Source: Paracyclopina nana
Lineage: Eukaryota; Arthropoda; Copepoda; Cyclopoida; Cyclopettidae
DNA: 64,000 nucleotides
Assembly (NCBI GenBank): GCA_019096065.1
Contig: JAGUCH010000003.1
Span: forward strand, 8,804,001 to 8,868,000
Direction: 5' to 3'
Part shown: piece after piece, positions 1-12,149 of the stretch
How the letters are laid out: each line of letters starts with the position of its first letter
How positions within the stretch are numbered: position 1 is the stretch's first letter
The notes under the pieces: model-generated
Seen by the model: only the letters and a program-made list of their open reading frames with translations
Databases searched by the model: none
Told to the model about the DNA's origin: nothing
Translations under genes and position numbers: made by a program

Positions 1-3000
1 CTCAAACTGATAGAAAAGCTCTGTCAGGAAATAGAGAGCAAAAAATTGCACTGGAGGCATAACAATATGGCGTTGGGGATGTTAACAATCTTGACGAGGC
101 ATGACGTACCCTTGCCCCCTCGGGCCGTCAAGATCATGGTTAACAATTTGATCGATGACAACTTGTTGGTGAGGAAATGCTCCATCCACGCAATCGGATG
201 CATTTTGAAGCAGAACAAGCGGCCGCACGTTAAAATAACTCTGGAAGGACTCGATGATCCCAAGGTCCCTGGGGACAGAGACGAAAATCGGTGGCTGTGT
301 TACGACCCCGATAATGTGCCGACTAACGAGGCCGCTTGGGACAGCCCCAGGTTCGTTCACAAAACGCACTTTGGATACTACACTTGGCCTAAAACGATGC
401 AGGTGTATGCACCCTCAGATCAGCAGCCGAAATTGAACCGATCCATTGATGAGCTCAGCCCCGCCGAAAAGGAGATTTTCTCTTTCTTTTCAAGCGAGCC
501 CAAAGTAGCCCAACTTGTCAAGTTTCTCAGCCTCGAAGAGCAAAAAGGTCGCGACATTTTCAACGCAAGAAGGTTTTTCACGTTCAAGGGCCTTTTTAGA
601 AACTTTGGCGACTCCTTTTTGCCGGTGCTCAGGCCCCATCTTGAAGCCCTCGTAGACAGCGACCAAGAAAGCTCTCACCGCTGCGCTGCCGAAATGATTG
701 CCGGTAAGATCTGTGTATTCCAAGATTTTATGCATTTTAGCTTTGACAATGTTTTCCTTTTTCAGGGCTAATTAGGGGAATGAAGCATTGGCCTTGGAAG
801 ATGACATCCGACACGTGGGCATGGCTACAGCCTCTTTTGCGCAAGATTGTCTCCAAGATCACGGTGGAGTCTTTCGCCGACTGGGGCACTTGCTTTGCCA
901 CGGCCTCGGAGTCACGTGATCCCACTCGAATTCATTGGCTACTGGACATCCTGATGGAAGAACCCATTCAATCGAAAGGCTCCTTTCACGACTGCTCAAG
1001 GCTGTATGCTCTCCAGGGAGCCCTATCGCAACAAGAGTGGAGAATCCCCACGCTGATGAACAAATTGCTTCTCGACCTTAAGCCTTTCCTGACGCATTCC
1101 TTCATGAACGTGAGGGACCGACTGGGCTCTGTGATCACCAACATTTTCCTCATTGACATCGATTTCTCACATTTCCCCAATCATCCCAAAGGGAATATTG
1201 GAGGGAACCAGCGCAATCCTAAGATGGCCGACTTTATCGGCCAAATCCTGCCTTCCCTAGAAATTTTGTGCCTCGATGATAATGATACTTCCAGCGGTGA
1301 TCACACACCCATAAATTCGGAATCGGTATTGACACCAGACCAACCAGTTGGAATGCCAATGCCGAGAATGCCACCGCCCCATGAAAGGATGAGTATACCG
1401 CCTCCGCCTGAAATGATGGCCAGAATGAGGATGCCACCCCCTGAAATGATGGCCAGGATGAGGATGCCGCCGCCGGAACTGTTGGCGAAAATGGGCATGC
1501 CAGGAAATCCAGGTATGATGATGAGGCTGCCGCCCCCTAGCATGATGGCCCGGATGCGAATCCCTCTTGTGGAAGGAGCTCTTGGGGGGATGCCGCTTCC
1601 AATGGACACTTTCGGAGCACCACCTGATGTCAAGTGGGACCCAATAAAGGAAGAGAAACAAAATGCCACGAGGCTCTTGCAGTCAGGTATGTAAAAGAAA
1701 CTTTGGATCAGAGTTAAGAAAATACGATTTTTGCGTTTGCTCCCAAAGACAACTACAAACATAAGAATTTTAAAGCTTCAGTTTTTCGATTAATTAGAAA
1801 TTAGTTTTCGAGTGTAAAATCACCAATGTGAGCCCACTATAAACGTACCTTTTGCAGTGTGTAAATGCATTGGAGGCTGTTTGGTACGTGACACGAGAGG
1901 AATTCGAGCAGAATATTTCAAGCTTCTGCCCATGCTTTGCATTCACGAATCTAACGAGCTCGAGCCTTACTTAGCACAGGACTGCGCTGTTACTTTGGGC
2001 TACATAGCTCAAGCCCATCTTCCCATGCAAGTCATTCCCTCCTGCCTGGAGGCCATCGAACTCGTAGCCAAGTCCAGCTCGTGGAAGGCCAGGGCCTCAG
2101 TGCTGGAGCTGTTGCAGGTACTCTATTTGCCCTAACTATAATTCAAATTGATTGAAATGTCTTTCTTCTTTGCAGGTCACAGTGTTTTTGAACATGCCGA
2201 GTCTTCTGTCTCAAAGGGTTTGGGTGCACCAAGTCATGGACGTCGTTCAGAGCTGTTTGATTGACGAGCGAGTCGAAGTTCGCAGCAAGGCAGGACAAGT
2301 TCTCGGCGGACTTTTGCATTGCGCATTTATAGACAAAGAACGTCAGGAAGGCCTCTTGGTAAGTCTTCGTCCTCGGCGCAGGAAATAATGCAGCTGGCGT
2401 TATAACAATTCCAGCCGCTAACTTTGCGCGGCTCGGAAAAGTTGTAACAGCTTCATTAAAATTACCACACTACTTACTGCTGTGTGACCTCTAATGGGAT
2501 TATGTACATGGTTGAAGCCCAATTTTGCTTTCTAATCAAAATGCCGAGCACGATGGCTTCATGCATCCTTTCTCACAATCTGATCTACTGCCATTCTGTA
2601 TTTGGGACCCTTCTATTTGCAGAAGTCATTTTATGCCAAAGTTCGGCGCAAGAAGAGGAGGAAATCAAGCGCAGAGGCAGGCTACAGCCCAGAGGAGATT
2701 GTGTCCATGCACTCTGGGGTCCTAGGCCTGTGCTCTTTTGTCAACGCCTTCCCCTATGACGTGCCACACTTCATGCCCGAAGTCCTGATGGTCCTCAGCG
2801 CCCATTTGCACGATCCTCAGCCCATTCCGGTACAGTACACTTTTTTATGCAACAGCCTCTTCTAAGAATGATGATTTTCTCGGCAGATCACGATCAAAAA
2901 GACGTTGCAAGATTTCAAGCGAACGCATCAAGACAATTGGCAAGAACACAAGCTCAAATTCTCTGATGACCAATTGGCTGTGCTCACCGACCTTTTGGTT

Positions 3001-3021
3001 TCTCCTAGCTACTACGCTTAA
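1..3021 (+). CDS. PSME4: Proteasome activator complex subunit 4 (PA200/Blm10), 3' part
   Basis: This is the C-terminal part of PA200, the HEAT-repeat activator that caps the 20S proteasome and opens its gate in the nucleus. Exons by eye are 1-703, 766-1686, 1858-2117, 2176-2358, 2623-2829 and 2887-3021, all GT-AG and in phase. The reading frame is open from base 1, so the 5' part lies outside the window. The strongest evidence is the last exon, which reads [19 protein letters not shown] and then [18 protein letters not shown], nearly matching the PA200 C-terminus. The final YYA is the HbYX-type tail that docks into the 20S alpha ring. The block starting HSGVLGL, through FPYDVP and [10 protein letters not shown], is also typical. 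Odd: a Pro/Met/Arg-rich insert (roughly 1350-1640) precedes the exon beginning at 1858, where vertebrate PA200 has, as I recall, an acidic loop. Very confident in family and end; upstream length unknown. Confidence 0.95.
1401..1562 (+). repeat. 33-bp coding minisatellite inside PSME4
   Basis: Three adjacent 33-bp units start at codon positions 1401, 1434 and 1467. A fourth, separated unit is at 1530-1562. Each encodes a variant of [11 protein letters not shown]. The first two units differ at few bases; the third ([11 protein letters not shown]) and fourth ([11 protein letters not shown]) are diverged. The period is a multiple of three, so the frame is kept. The encoded segment is rich in Pro, Met and Arg and should be disordered. 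Confidence 0.85.
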
Positions 3022-6000
3022 GCTAGGTGGCACATTCAAGTCCTCCTGCGAATTGTTATTTCTTATTTTTGGGCTGCGGGAAATGAATGAAGTCCGAGTA
3101 AAAAAAGTTATTTCGTTTCAATGTTCTACGAAGGTGGTAGAAAAAGTTATTTTGCATTTTCGGTCCCTGCTACCATGCTTTATATTATGATATACTGAAT
3201 ACAAATAGCTATATTGTCATGCGGGCTGTCGTCGTATTCCTCGCCGTTTCTGCGATCGTGGATTTGGATTAATGCTCGCGCGTGGAGCGCTCCCCCTTTT
3301 TGTGTGAGCGCTCTCATATGAGGAATCTCTAGTCAGTGTTCAGTTGTGCTTTGCTGAGAGAGCGACAGTGGAGGCCGTATTTCAAAGGCCACATAGTTAT
3401 CAGCAGTTGTTGCACCCCGGCCCAGAACAACTTGGCGAGTGGAAGGCCAGCCGCACACTTTTAGTTTTATTGGTTGCAGAGAAGACCTTTTTACTGCTAG
3501 CTGCTGCACCCAAAAAGACAAAAATCCTACGCTGCGATGGCCTACGTTAATATAAGGCCACGGTTGTTGCAGCCATGAAGGCCATTTCGACATAGCTCTA
3601 TACATCGCCATTAAGAGGGTAAGAGGTCCATAAAATAGCTTCATGGCTGCCCCTTTTTCTGGAAGTGGCTCCATTATAGGCCTGACTTCTTTTTTACCTG
3701 CTGTTAAGGGCTACTAGGCTCTGTTACTGTTGTTGTTTTCGACAAAAGCATAATTCAGGCGTGAAGATGAATAATGCAAAAGTCGCGGTAGAGATTTTTA
3801 TTAAAAAACGACTGGCACACAATCTACCTTGACATTCTAGATTTATGCTAGGCTCGGCCTCTTTGGGGCTCACAGTTGTTGCATATTATGGGGATTCTTG
3901 CGCCTGGGCAATTTACATTTTTCACATTTAGCATGCTTAGTTGCTGTGATATAATTACTAATTTTGTCCTAATTAATGCGGGTAGGATCTGCTGCTTTTT
4001 TGCCATAGTGGTGCTTTTTAAAAACGTTGGGCTCTCTCTCCAAAAAGGCCTCGCTCAATCCTCTGAAAGCCATTAGATGGCTTTTCAAAGGGAAAGAATC
4101 TCTGGCAGGGAGCCGTGCATTATATATCTCAAAATTGCTGGCTCAGCCTAGTTAGGGAAGAATCATGCTAATTTGAGTTGAGGGCTAGAGAAGGAGATAC
4201 CTTTCTAGTCCAAAAGAGGAGAGAGAGATCAAGAGGAAACCCGAGATCGCGCATAGTGTACCAACAATTTCCAAGTCCCTTGGGATATATAACTGACCTG
4301 CAGTATCAGCAGCTCGCGGTTCAGCGTTTTTCCAGCCTCAGTGCTGACTAAACCTACAGAGCATTTTCTTGAAGGTATAATGGCAGCCTTTCTTAGAAGG
4401 CTGGATATGATCCTGTCAAGACTGCTATTGCCAAGATTTTCATTTCCTTTTTTTGTGCTACGAGATGAGAGGATTTTTTTGTGTGTGTCAGACTGTCCAT
4501 CATTCGAGATAAAAGAAAGCTTCCCAAAGATCCCTGAATGGGAATAACTTTTTTTGCATAAAAAGACTGCCACTCCTTTGGTTTCTGACTTTTGGGGACA
4601 TTTTCACATTCATACTTTTCAAGCCAGGCTCTTCCACGAGGAAGGATAGAAGATAGAAAGATACTTCTATGCGTGGGCAGGCTTTGGTGCGTTTTAGGAG
4701 TTCACAATGAAATAGGTCGACAGCCTCTTGTAGTGTACAAGACAATATAAGTTATGTTAGGAATGTTGCAAATTCAGTCATTGTGGAAAAGGCTGTTTTA
4801 GAGCCGCCAAAGTTGGAGGGTCGATATTAGCATAAACGACCTGAAGGGTCCACATACGTATAACACGACGAATAAGAGATGGCTAGATTTATCTTGGAGA
4901 AAAGTAGGTGCAAGAAAAAACGGCCCGGCCCATGCAGCCTTTAAAACGAACATTGTCTGCTACCTAGCAGAGCATGGTGATATTTGGCGAAAAACCAACG
5001 AATTGGAAACTTGAAGTTACACAATGTTGATTGGGCAACAATATTCGTTCAGCAACACTGGCCATGAAATGCTTTTTTCTGTGTCAGCCGGGAAATCTGC
5101 AATTTTGAACACCAAGGTGTAAAACGCGACGAATGTGATTTCTTCGCAATGTGCGTTAGGGTGTGATGCAAATGCACTTTATTGCTCCATTGTTTGGCGT
5201 TCTTTTTTTTTTTGGCTTGCTAGCTACTGCAACTCTGAGAAAGTCAGTTGAACGAGACCTTCAAAACTTTATCAATTTGTTTACATAGAGCATAGCCGCT
5301 TTTTTACTGATAATTGCAAACGTATCTTCTTTCTGGCTTTGTTATCGCTTTGTTTTCCTGCGGAGCAATAGACTCGCCCAAAAATGATGATTTCGGTAGA
5401 TCAAAACCATTTCATCTGAGATCCACACTGTTTTCCCCTGGCTTTTTTGCAATCATCCATTCCAGTGAGGCAGAACAGAGAATCGAATAGATATTTACTG
5501 CAGCAGGTTCTTCATTGCCATTTTTGCCACCGCCGCTGCGGATAAAGAGGATAGGAAAATTGGGAAATAATGCTTTGCCTTCCGCCATCATCAGCTCGGA
5601 AACACTCCACAATGGAAACGACCTTTAACAACGGATGACATCTTTTTAGGAAGCCATATATAGTATGATGTTTTGGTGCAACGTTAAAAGAGGGATCATT
5701 CTACCGTACAACATGCCAATTTGCCGCATCCTCCCCGTCAAAAGGATCGAAATTAGCTGAAATTGCACTCCTTTGTCCATGATGAAAATCAAGCCTAAAA
5801 TAGCACCGCAGCCATTGATTTTCTCCTACGTATAAAGGAATATTTCCATATCTCTTGGTAAACGTTCTCTAACGGCTTTGCGACATTCATTAATGAGACC
5901 TTTAATATCAATTTTCCCACCGCTCGTGTGTGTCGCAAAAATTGCAAGTTCAATCTACTTTCGCTGGTATTCTCCTAGTCTATGCCACGTTCGGCAGGAA

Positions 6001-8081
6001 ACAAATAGCGCGCATATACTTTCTCCATATTTTGTCCTAGCCGCGCGACTGCAATCATATCATCGCGTGGTCGCGAGCTTCGTTTGGTCAAATTACGCAA
6101 ACGAGCCTCTGGTGAATATATCTTGTTATTCCATATGCTATTGCTTAATGCAATCAAATCTCAGCCCTGCCTGTCAACATGTCCTGCATTGCTCCACCAT
6201 TTCCCCCTAACGCAATTTTGTCGAGTTTTTTATGCTCCATTCACGCAGACAAACTATGCTTATTGGGCATCTGAAGAGTCATCAGATTCGTTGCTGCCAC
6301 GATGCCTACTTACTGCGAAAACTAGTGAGGAATTGTCACCACATGAGGCACTTAGTGAAAGTATAGTTAACTTTAAGTAATTGTCACGCAATAAATATGC
6401 ATGCGGAAAAACTAGAAGATCGGGCTTTTTTTATGGCCGTCCAGATAAAGTGCGACCTAAATCATTTCATCCGCAAAGTTTACCTGGTTTTCTGGGAATA
6501 TGGATGACTCACTTGCTTATTTCATGCAAGTTCCGTTGCGGACAAAAACGGACGCACCACTTTTCTCACGACGAACACAAAGATTACAGTAACCTTTTCG
6601 AAAATAAAAGCAATAGGCATTGATAAGTAATATGAACTACTATATGTCTCAATAAGAAACTTTGTCGAAATGCTGATAGGTACATGGAAGTAGACGAGCA
6701 TAAGTCGTGCAAAACTATGAATGACATTATAATTAGAGAAAACGAGTGTCAGTTCGCATTTTTAAAAGCTGGCTGCCTGGCGGAAATAATAACCGGAAGC
6801 AAGGATCCCGTTCGAGTTTCTTTTACAGAAAATTCGTGTATTTTTTGTGATGCACACTACCTTCTACGTGCACTTGGAACAAAACAGTTGCATTGATTTG
6901 GCGTGCGTTACAAAGAGAACATGATGTTCTCACGAAAGCTGGATGATTGGAAGCTCTTATTTCACCGAAACGTAAGTTCGTAAACATTTTCTCGTCAGAT
7001 GCAATATATGGGAAGAAGAAACCATTATTGAGATTCTTTTGTGAGGAAACGTTCTTAATTGCCATTCCTGTATACGCTGCGCTTTGCGCAAACCATTTCT
7101 TGCGGCTTTTCTTAGATGCCAAAATCATGACAATGCCCGTTACGATTCACGCATGAGAAATGTCGGGACCCGAGTCCAATTAACTTTTTCTCGTCGTCCA
7201 CTCCATGAAAAAAATCTACTAAGCATGCACCTCGAAATCACGTGCATCCGCGATAAAAATGAGCGACAACTTTTCGGTAATTGATGCAAAATATAGTATG
7301 CTATAAATGAATTTTAGAAACTTGGTTTTTCTGGGTCAGTTTTGCGATATAAAAAGACGTATCTTGGAGCAGGAACAGCAATTGTTACACGCTAATGTCG
7401 AAGTAAATTATTTGGCAATTACGAGAAAAAATGAACGAAATAGCCGAAGGCTCGCGACAGTTCTCACCATCAGTTCGCACTGTGGCTGCTGACATTTTTT
7501 ACTTGAGCTTCCTGGTCGTGTGTATTGCAGAATCTATCAAGAGCAGGCTTCTCTTGCCTTGCTTGATGGTTTTTCCCTGTGATCAGAAGCAGCAGCAGCA
7601 GCTGCGGCAAAAAATGAATTGGTTCAGGGAAAAACTATGATGCGCCCGTATGCTTAGAGTTTGCGGATATTTCAGGCAAAGTTTACCAAATTGAGCCTCA
7701 CTTTAGCCAATTAGAGCGTGTTTACAAAGCCTTTCATTATTGCTACTAGATAAGCTACATTGCCATGCTCAATTCTGTGTTGCCCAGCTTGGTTCATATT
7801 TAATAAAAGTTTGCCAGCAACGCATGCTCGAGTAATATGAGGCAGGGAGGTATAGCTTTTGAGATGACTGCATTATTTTTCCCCTCATACTTGCACTTAG
7901 CATATGCTGGTCCAAAATTGGATGTAAACATCAACCAAATGGAAAATATGCGTTTCCATGCATGAATGAGTTGAGTTCGCTTTTGTTCGTTCTCTTTCAT
8001 CCACGAGAATATTATTAACGTAGCACAAAATGACTCCATAGCGGCAAGCCCAATAATGTAATACAATCTGCTTCATTTCAG
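3022..8081. other. Intergenic and UTR stretch, no gene seen
   Basis: Between the PSME4 stop codon and the 5' UTR exon of the next gene I see no conserved coding exon on either strand. Open frames here are short, AT-rich and without recognisable motifs. No clear AATAAA follows PSME4 within 200 bp. A poly-T run lies near 5202-5213. Confidence 0.5.
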
Positions 8082-8108
8082 GAGAGTGCTTATCCGAAAC
8101 GATTCAAT

Positions 8109-11100
8109 ATGGCGAAATGGGAGTACTGGTTCTGGGTCACCATCGTCATCCATGCTTGCACCATCGATACACGTAAGCTACAGCTTTCTACTCGCTTCAA
8201 ATGCACGCCTATTAACGTGGATGCTTTAATGCTTAGTAGTTAGATCAAGTTGCAGCTCATGTCCCTGAGGCTGAAGTAAGATAGATAAAGAAAAATGCTG
8301 GAAGGCAGGCTCAAGCTGGCTTTGATACAGCAACTTGATTCATAGTTCGCAAAAAGCACAGCGCCAGAGAAGAAATAGAAAATACGTTTTTCATCTGGGA
8401 GGTTAAATGAAGCTGTGCTGACTCTTGGCAAAAATTGGGCTGGCAGCATCGAAATTGTAGCTGATTCTACAACAACATATCCACCCATAAACTTCATTCG
8501 TTGCAGCGAATTCGGCCGAAAAACTCAGCCTTGTATTCAGCTATATTTCAGAGTAACTTCTGGTATCATAAAGGTATCTTTCTTTAGCCATCATTTTCAC
8601 TTTACTTTACGGTAAATAGGAGCAATTTTCACTTTTGGTAAAAAACGTAAGCTTCATAAAAAAGCACTTTTGTATGAATCCACTCGTCCCTAGCTGAGAT
8701 GTCACCTTTTTTAAAAGAGCACTTTTGAAGTGATGACTGACCTGACCGTCAGCTTTCCGAAAATGTCAGAAGTGCTCTGCTGCAAAGGTTCAATTTGATC
8801 GTATATACTAAATACCGCACACTACTAAATACCGCTCACTACTAATAGGGTGTTCATCTATGCCTCGTTTCCTTAAAATCTTACGACAGCCTTAAACGAA
8901 ATGCATAAGTTTTCGTACTTCAGATTAATCAAAAGACTTCTAGTTCATATGACCAAAAGAGGTCAGAAAAGTGGTCTAATTGAAGCTATGAAAAGTGAGT
9001 AAAAATGAACAGTTCTGAAATAGGAGGCTTAAGTAAAACGCAATTAAACGGAAGGAAAAAATTTCCTTGGTAGGTGAACAGAGCATAAATATCGCACAAT
9101 ACTAAATACCGCACTCAACTAGATACAGCACACAGCTAAAAAATGGAAATGCATTTAAAAAAATAGAAAGGCAATTATTCTTATAACACTCATATTTAAA
9201 ATAAATTATTTTCACTGTGCTTCACCCGGCTAGTTTAAAATCATTAGTTTTGGCGTATAAACAAAAGGGCTGCAGGTATGTAGTTTGCTGCCATGTGAGA
9301 GACATGCAAGTCTTTAGTGTAAACTAATTTTCATTGATGGAACAGGGTTATAGCAGTTTTTTGGTGGCAAAATGAGAATTTGGCGACTAGGCAGAATTTC
9401 TCATGCTTGCGAAAATGGCTTTTTGAACCACCATCAAAATGGCTTGTAAGTAGTTTATTTAGTACCTGCTTGTAAGCGCTAAACAATGATTTTCTGTTGC
9501 TTTGATTAATTCATAAATATATACATAGTGTGCGGTATTTAGTAGGCAAACATACTAAATACCGCTCACACTTAGAAAAACAAAAAAAAGGGCTAAAAAA
9601 CCCAGATTCTGGTTGAGCTATCTGGATTCACACATTAATATATGTATTTATGCTTACTCGTGTTTCTAGTTACTAAAAAAATTATTTGTGTTTTTCTCAA
9701 GTCAGTTTCATAAGTTCATTGATATTAAATATAACATAATATAAAAAGTAGTGTGCAGTATTTAGTAGTGTGTGGTATTTAGTAGTGTGCGTTGCGTTGC
9801 GTTTGTGTGCGGTATTTAGTATGTACCTTCAATTTGATGCTATATATATACCATGCCATATAACAAAGGCCAAAAGGGGAGTTGGGTTTGAAAGGATTTT
9901 TTTACTCAAGTCATCAATCGCAGCTGCCTGTGGCTGATGTTGGCTGTATGTCTCAGTGCGGCCTTGATGGATGTAGGCCTGGTTTTCGGTAGAGATGTGG
10001 TATGCTGCCGCCCTGCGTACTTTCTGTGTCATCTAACCAAAGTTTGTGGCCCGAAAAATAAACTTTTCTCTGTGATGATCTGCAGTGTTTGCTAATTCAA
10101 TTAGTTCTCCGCCATCCTGAGCTGCAAACGTACAAATGAGATTGAGAGCGTCGGTCTCAGCAGTCTCTGAGGGCTATCAAGAAACGAGCTTTCTGTAGTC
10201 GTTTGAGAGGAGAATTGCTGAGCTTTTTAATCACGGCCGAGCTCCTAGCTCCTGCATGCGAGGTGCTAAGAGGCGATTGCCAGAATTAATTAAGGCCAGA
10301 CAAGCTAGCAGTATTTGCGCTTGTTCTGATGATTGCAGCCATGACGATCGCGGCTTGAAGATTCATTGCTGCTACGATGGTAATGTCGTCCATTAAAGGC
10401 AGCCTATATTACATGAATAAAAGGCCTCGAGATTAGTCCCCCTGGTGAGTGCGCATCGCTAACGAGGACAGCAGTGACAGCCTCGAGGGAGAGATCGAGG
10501 ACAAGATTAACGATGAGGCTGAGTTCATCACATTATACCATTACCGATGTTGTTTTTCTTGCAGATCTGGCTGAAGAGCTGCATCAACAGCCGGCCGTCG
10601 ACCTCATCGACATCCTCACTGCCCCCACACTCAAAACGACGACGACGACGACCGCAACGATCCCCACAGAAACGACCACCACTTTCGTGAGGAGCAACGA
10701 AAAGGTCACCATAATTACGCCCTCTTCTGTCGTGGTCATGTCCTCATCGAGGCCATCGACGACCATAAGGCCCAAATTGAGGGACGTGAGCGTGAGTCAC
10801 TCGGTGTCGGTAGTCTCGGTGCAGTATTCATCGTCAGTCGACGACGAACATGATAGTTACAATGCGACCTCGGAGGAGGCTGCCGTCGTTAACCAAACTT
10901 CTTCAGAGCGCAAGCAGCCATTTGCTGACGAGGCACAAAGGGACGAATTCACCGGTCCAACGTCAGCTCCGATCAGGGCTGAGGAGGAGAATCGTGCGCC
11001 TAAATCCGTCGACGTGATGGAGCAGCCTCAAGTGGAGGCCACCACGTCCTCGACCAGCATCCCAGTGGTCTCTAGCACTCGTCTGAACTCAGCCTGGGTC

Positions 11101-12026
11101 AAATATGAGCACATGGCATCTCCCGAGGACGAGGCCAACCCCCGGCCGGTGGACGGCCCAGATGAGGCTGACGAGGCCGGCTACAGGGGCATTACAAGCG
11201 AGACTGCCAAGGCTCTCGGAGAGCTGGGATTCGAGTACAAAGAGTACATGGACGACTCCAGCCTTTTGGGGGACGACTCCAACGACGAGGTGATCCCGGC
11301 CTTCAATGAGGAGGCTTACGAGCAGCCTCGGATGCAGGAGGATAACGAGCGCGACGAGGCGGACTACAGCGTTGCGGCACGTGCTGCTGAGCCTGGCTCG
11401 ACTGCGGACGAGTTGGCGGCCTCGAGACACCAGCAGGGCAAAAAGGCTCCCTTGCCCAACCAATATGAGCCGTCGACCATTATTGGCATTACCATCGGGG
11501 CATTCTTACTCATTTTTATTGGCACAGGTAGAATGTGCTAGCTTTTATGCGTGATCGTGTTCAATAATTTAGCCGGCGGAATTGCTTTTTCAGCGGGTCT
11601 CGCAGCCTTCATTTATCACGAACGCTACGCGAACAAGCCTCATTCTCTGGACGATCGCTACGCTAATTCTGACTCTGGCGGATGTTCAACTTCAGTCGAC
11701 GATTCGATTGGAAGGGTCAGCCATATTGAATGCTCTGGATTCGACATTCCAAAGGTGATGCCCTTAAAAATCATCGCGCCCTACTTTTTCCTCAATCACG
11801 TAGCACTTTATCAAGCATTGCGTAAAATGACCTGAATATGGTCCGATGAATGTCGCGCTCCACTCATTTTTGCCAGTGCGCACACCCTAACATGGAATAT
11901 TTACAGGACACTTATTGCGAGGAAATGTACAACCTGGACAACGACTCGTTTCTCAACAGTCTGGAAACCGTAGCTATGCCCACAATGCTCTGGTCCTTGT
12001 CACCCAACAGCGATTCAGACGTTTAG
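8109..12026 (+). CDS. Single-pass membrane protein with mucin-like ectodomain, function unknown
   Basis: Four coding exons (8109-8172, 10565-11527, 11594-11754, 11907-12026) join in phase to about 435 codons. Exon 1 encodes only a signal peptide, starting MAKWEYWFWVTIVIH. It is preceded by a splice acceptor at 8079-8081, implying a 5' UTR intron. Exon 2 encodes an acidic ectodomain (about residues 23-324) with a Thr-rich run from an ACG repeat near 10634, likely O-glycosylated. The membrane helix (about 325-350, beginning STIIGITIGAFLL) spans the exon 2/3 junction. The tail is about 85 residues and Ser/Asp-rich, with HSLDDRYANSDSGG and EEMYNLDNDSFLNSLE, which look like conserved docking motifs. 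I do not recognise the family. The type I topology suggests a cell-surface adaptor or receptor; this is inference. The 2.4-kb first intron hosts a transposon-like element. Confidence 0.75.
8800..9827. mobile_element. Non-autonomous TIR DNA transposon (MITE) with eight internal motif copies
   Basis: A 1028-bp element lies in the first intron of the membrane-protein gene. Its ends are 23-bp inverted repeats (8800-8822 and 9805-9827) that match at 21 of 23 positions and share TACTAAATACCGCACAC. It is flanked directly by an 11-bp identical repeat, TTCAATTTGAT, at 8789-8799 and 9828-9838, read as the target-site duplication. The core motif recurs at 8806, 8823, 9100 and 9553 in forward orientation and at 9528, 9751, 9768 and 9805 in reverse. 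The 9528/9553 pair forms a hairpin with an 8-base loop. No transposase is seen. A 9-11 bp duplication is typical of Mutator-like (MULE) elements, so that superfamily is the best guess. Confidence 0.8.
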
Positions 12027-12143
12027 TAGAGTGTCCTCGCGCTCCCTTCCAGGCCTTACTTGTACTACTACTATAATGTTGCATTGGCTGTGATATACTA
12101 CATGTGAATGTTTGCCTCGATCTACTAAGAGAGCAACCAAAGA

Positions 12144-12149
12144 AATAAA
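12144..12149 (+). terminator. Polyadenylation signal AATAAA of the membrane-protein gene
   Basis: A canonical AATAAA lies 118 bp after the stop codon at 12024-12026. This suits a short 3' UTR. Confidence 0.6.

Noticed and set aside
1301-1762. Minus-strand frames rich in Gly/Ile opposite the PSME4 repeat
   Set aside because: Antisense reading of the 33-bp coding repeats; PSME4 flanks fix the true strand.
8800-9827. Repeated 13-17 bp motif considered as a CRISPR-like array
   Set aside because: Copies are irregularly spaced and in both orientations, bounded by TIRs and a target duplication, inside an intron of an animal gene.
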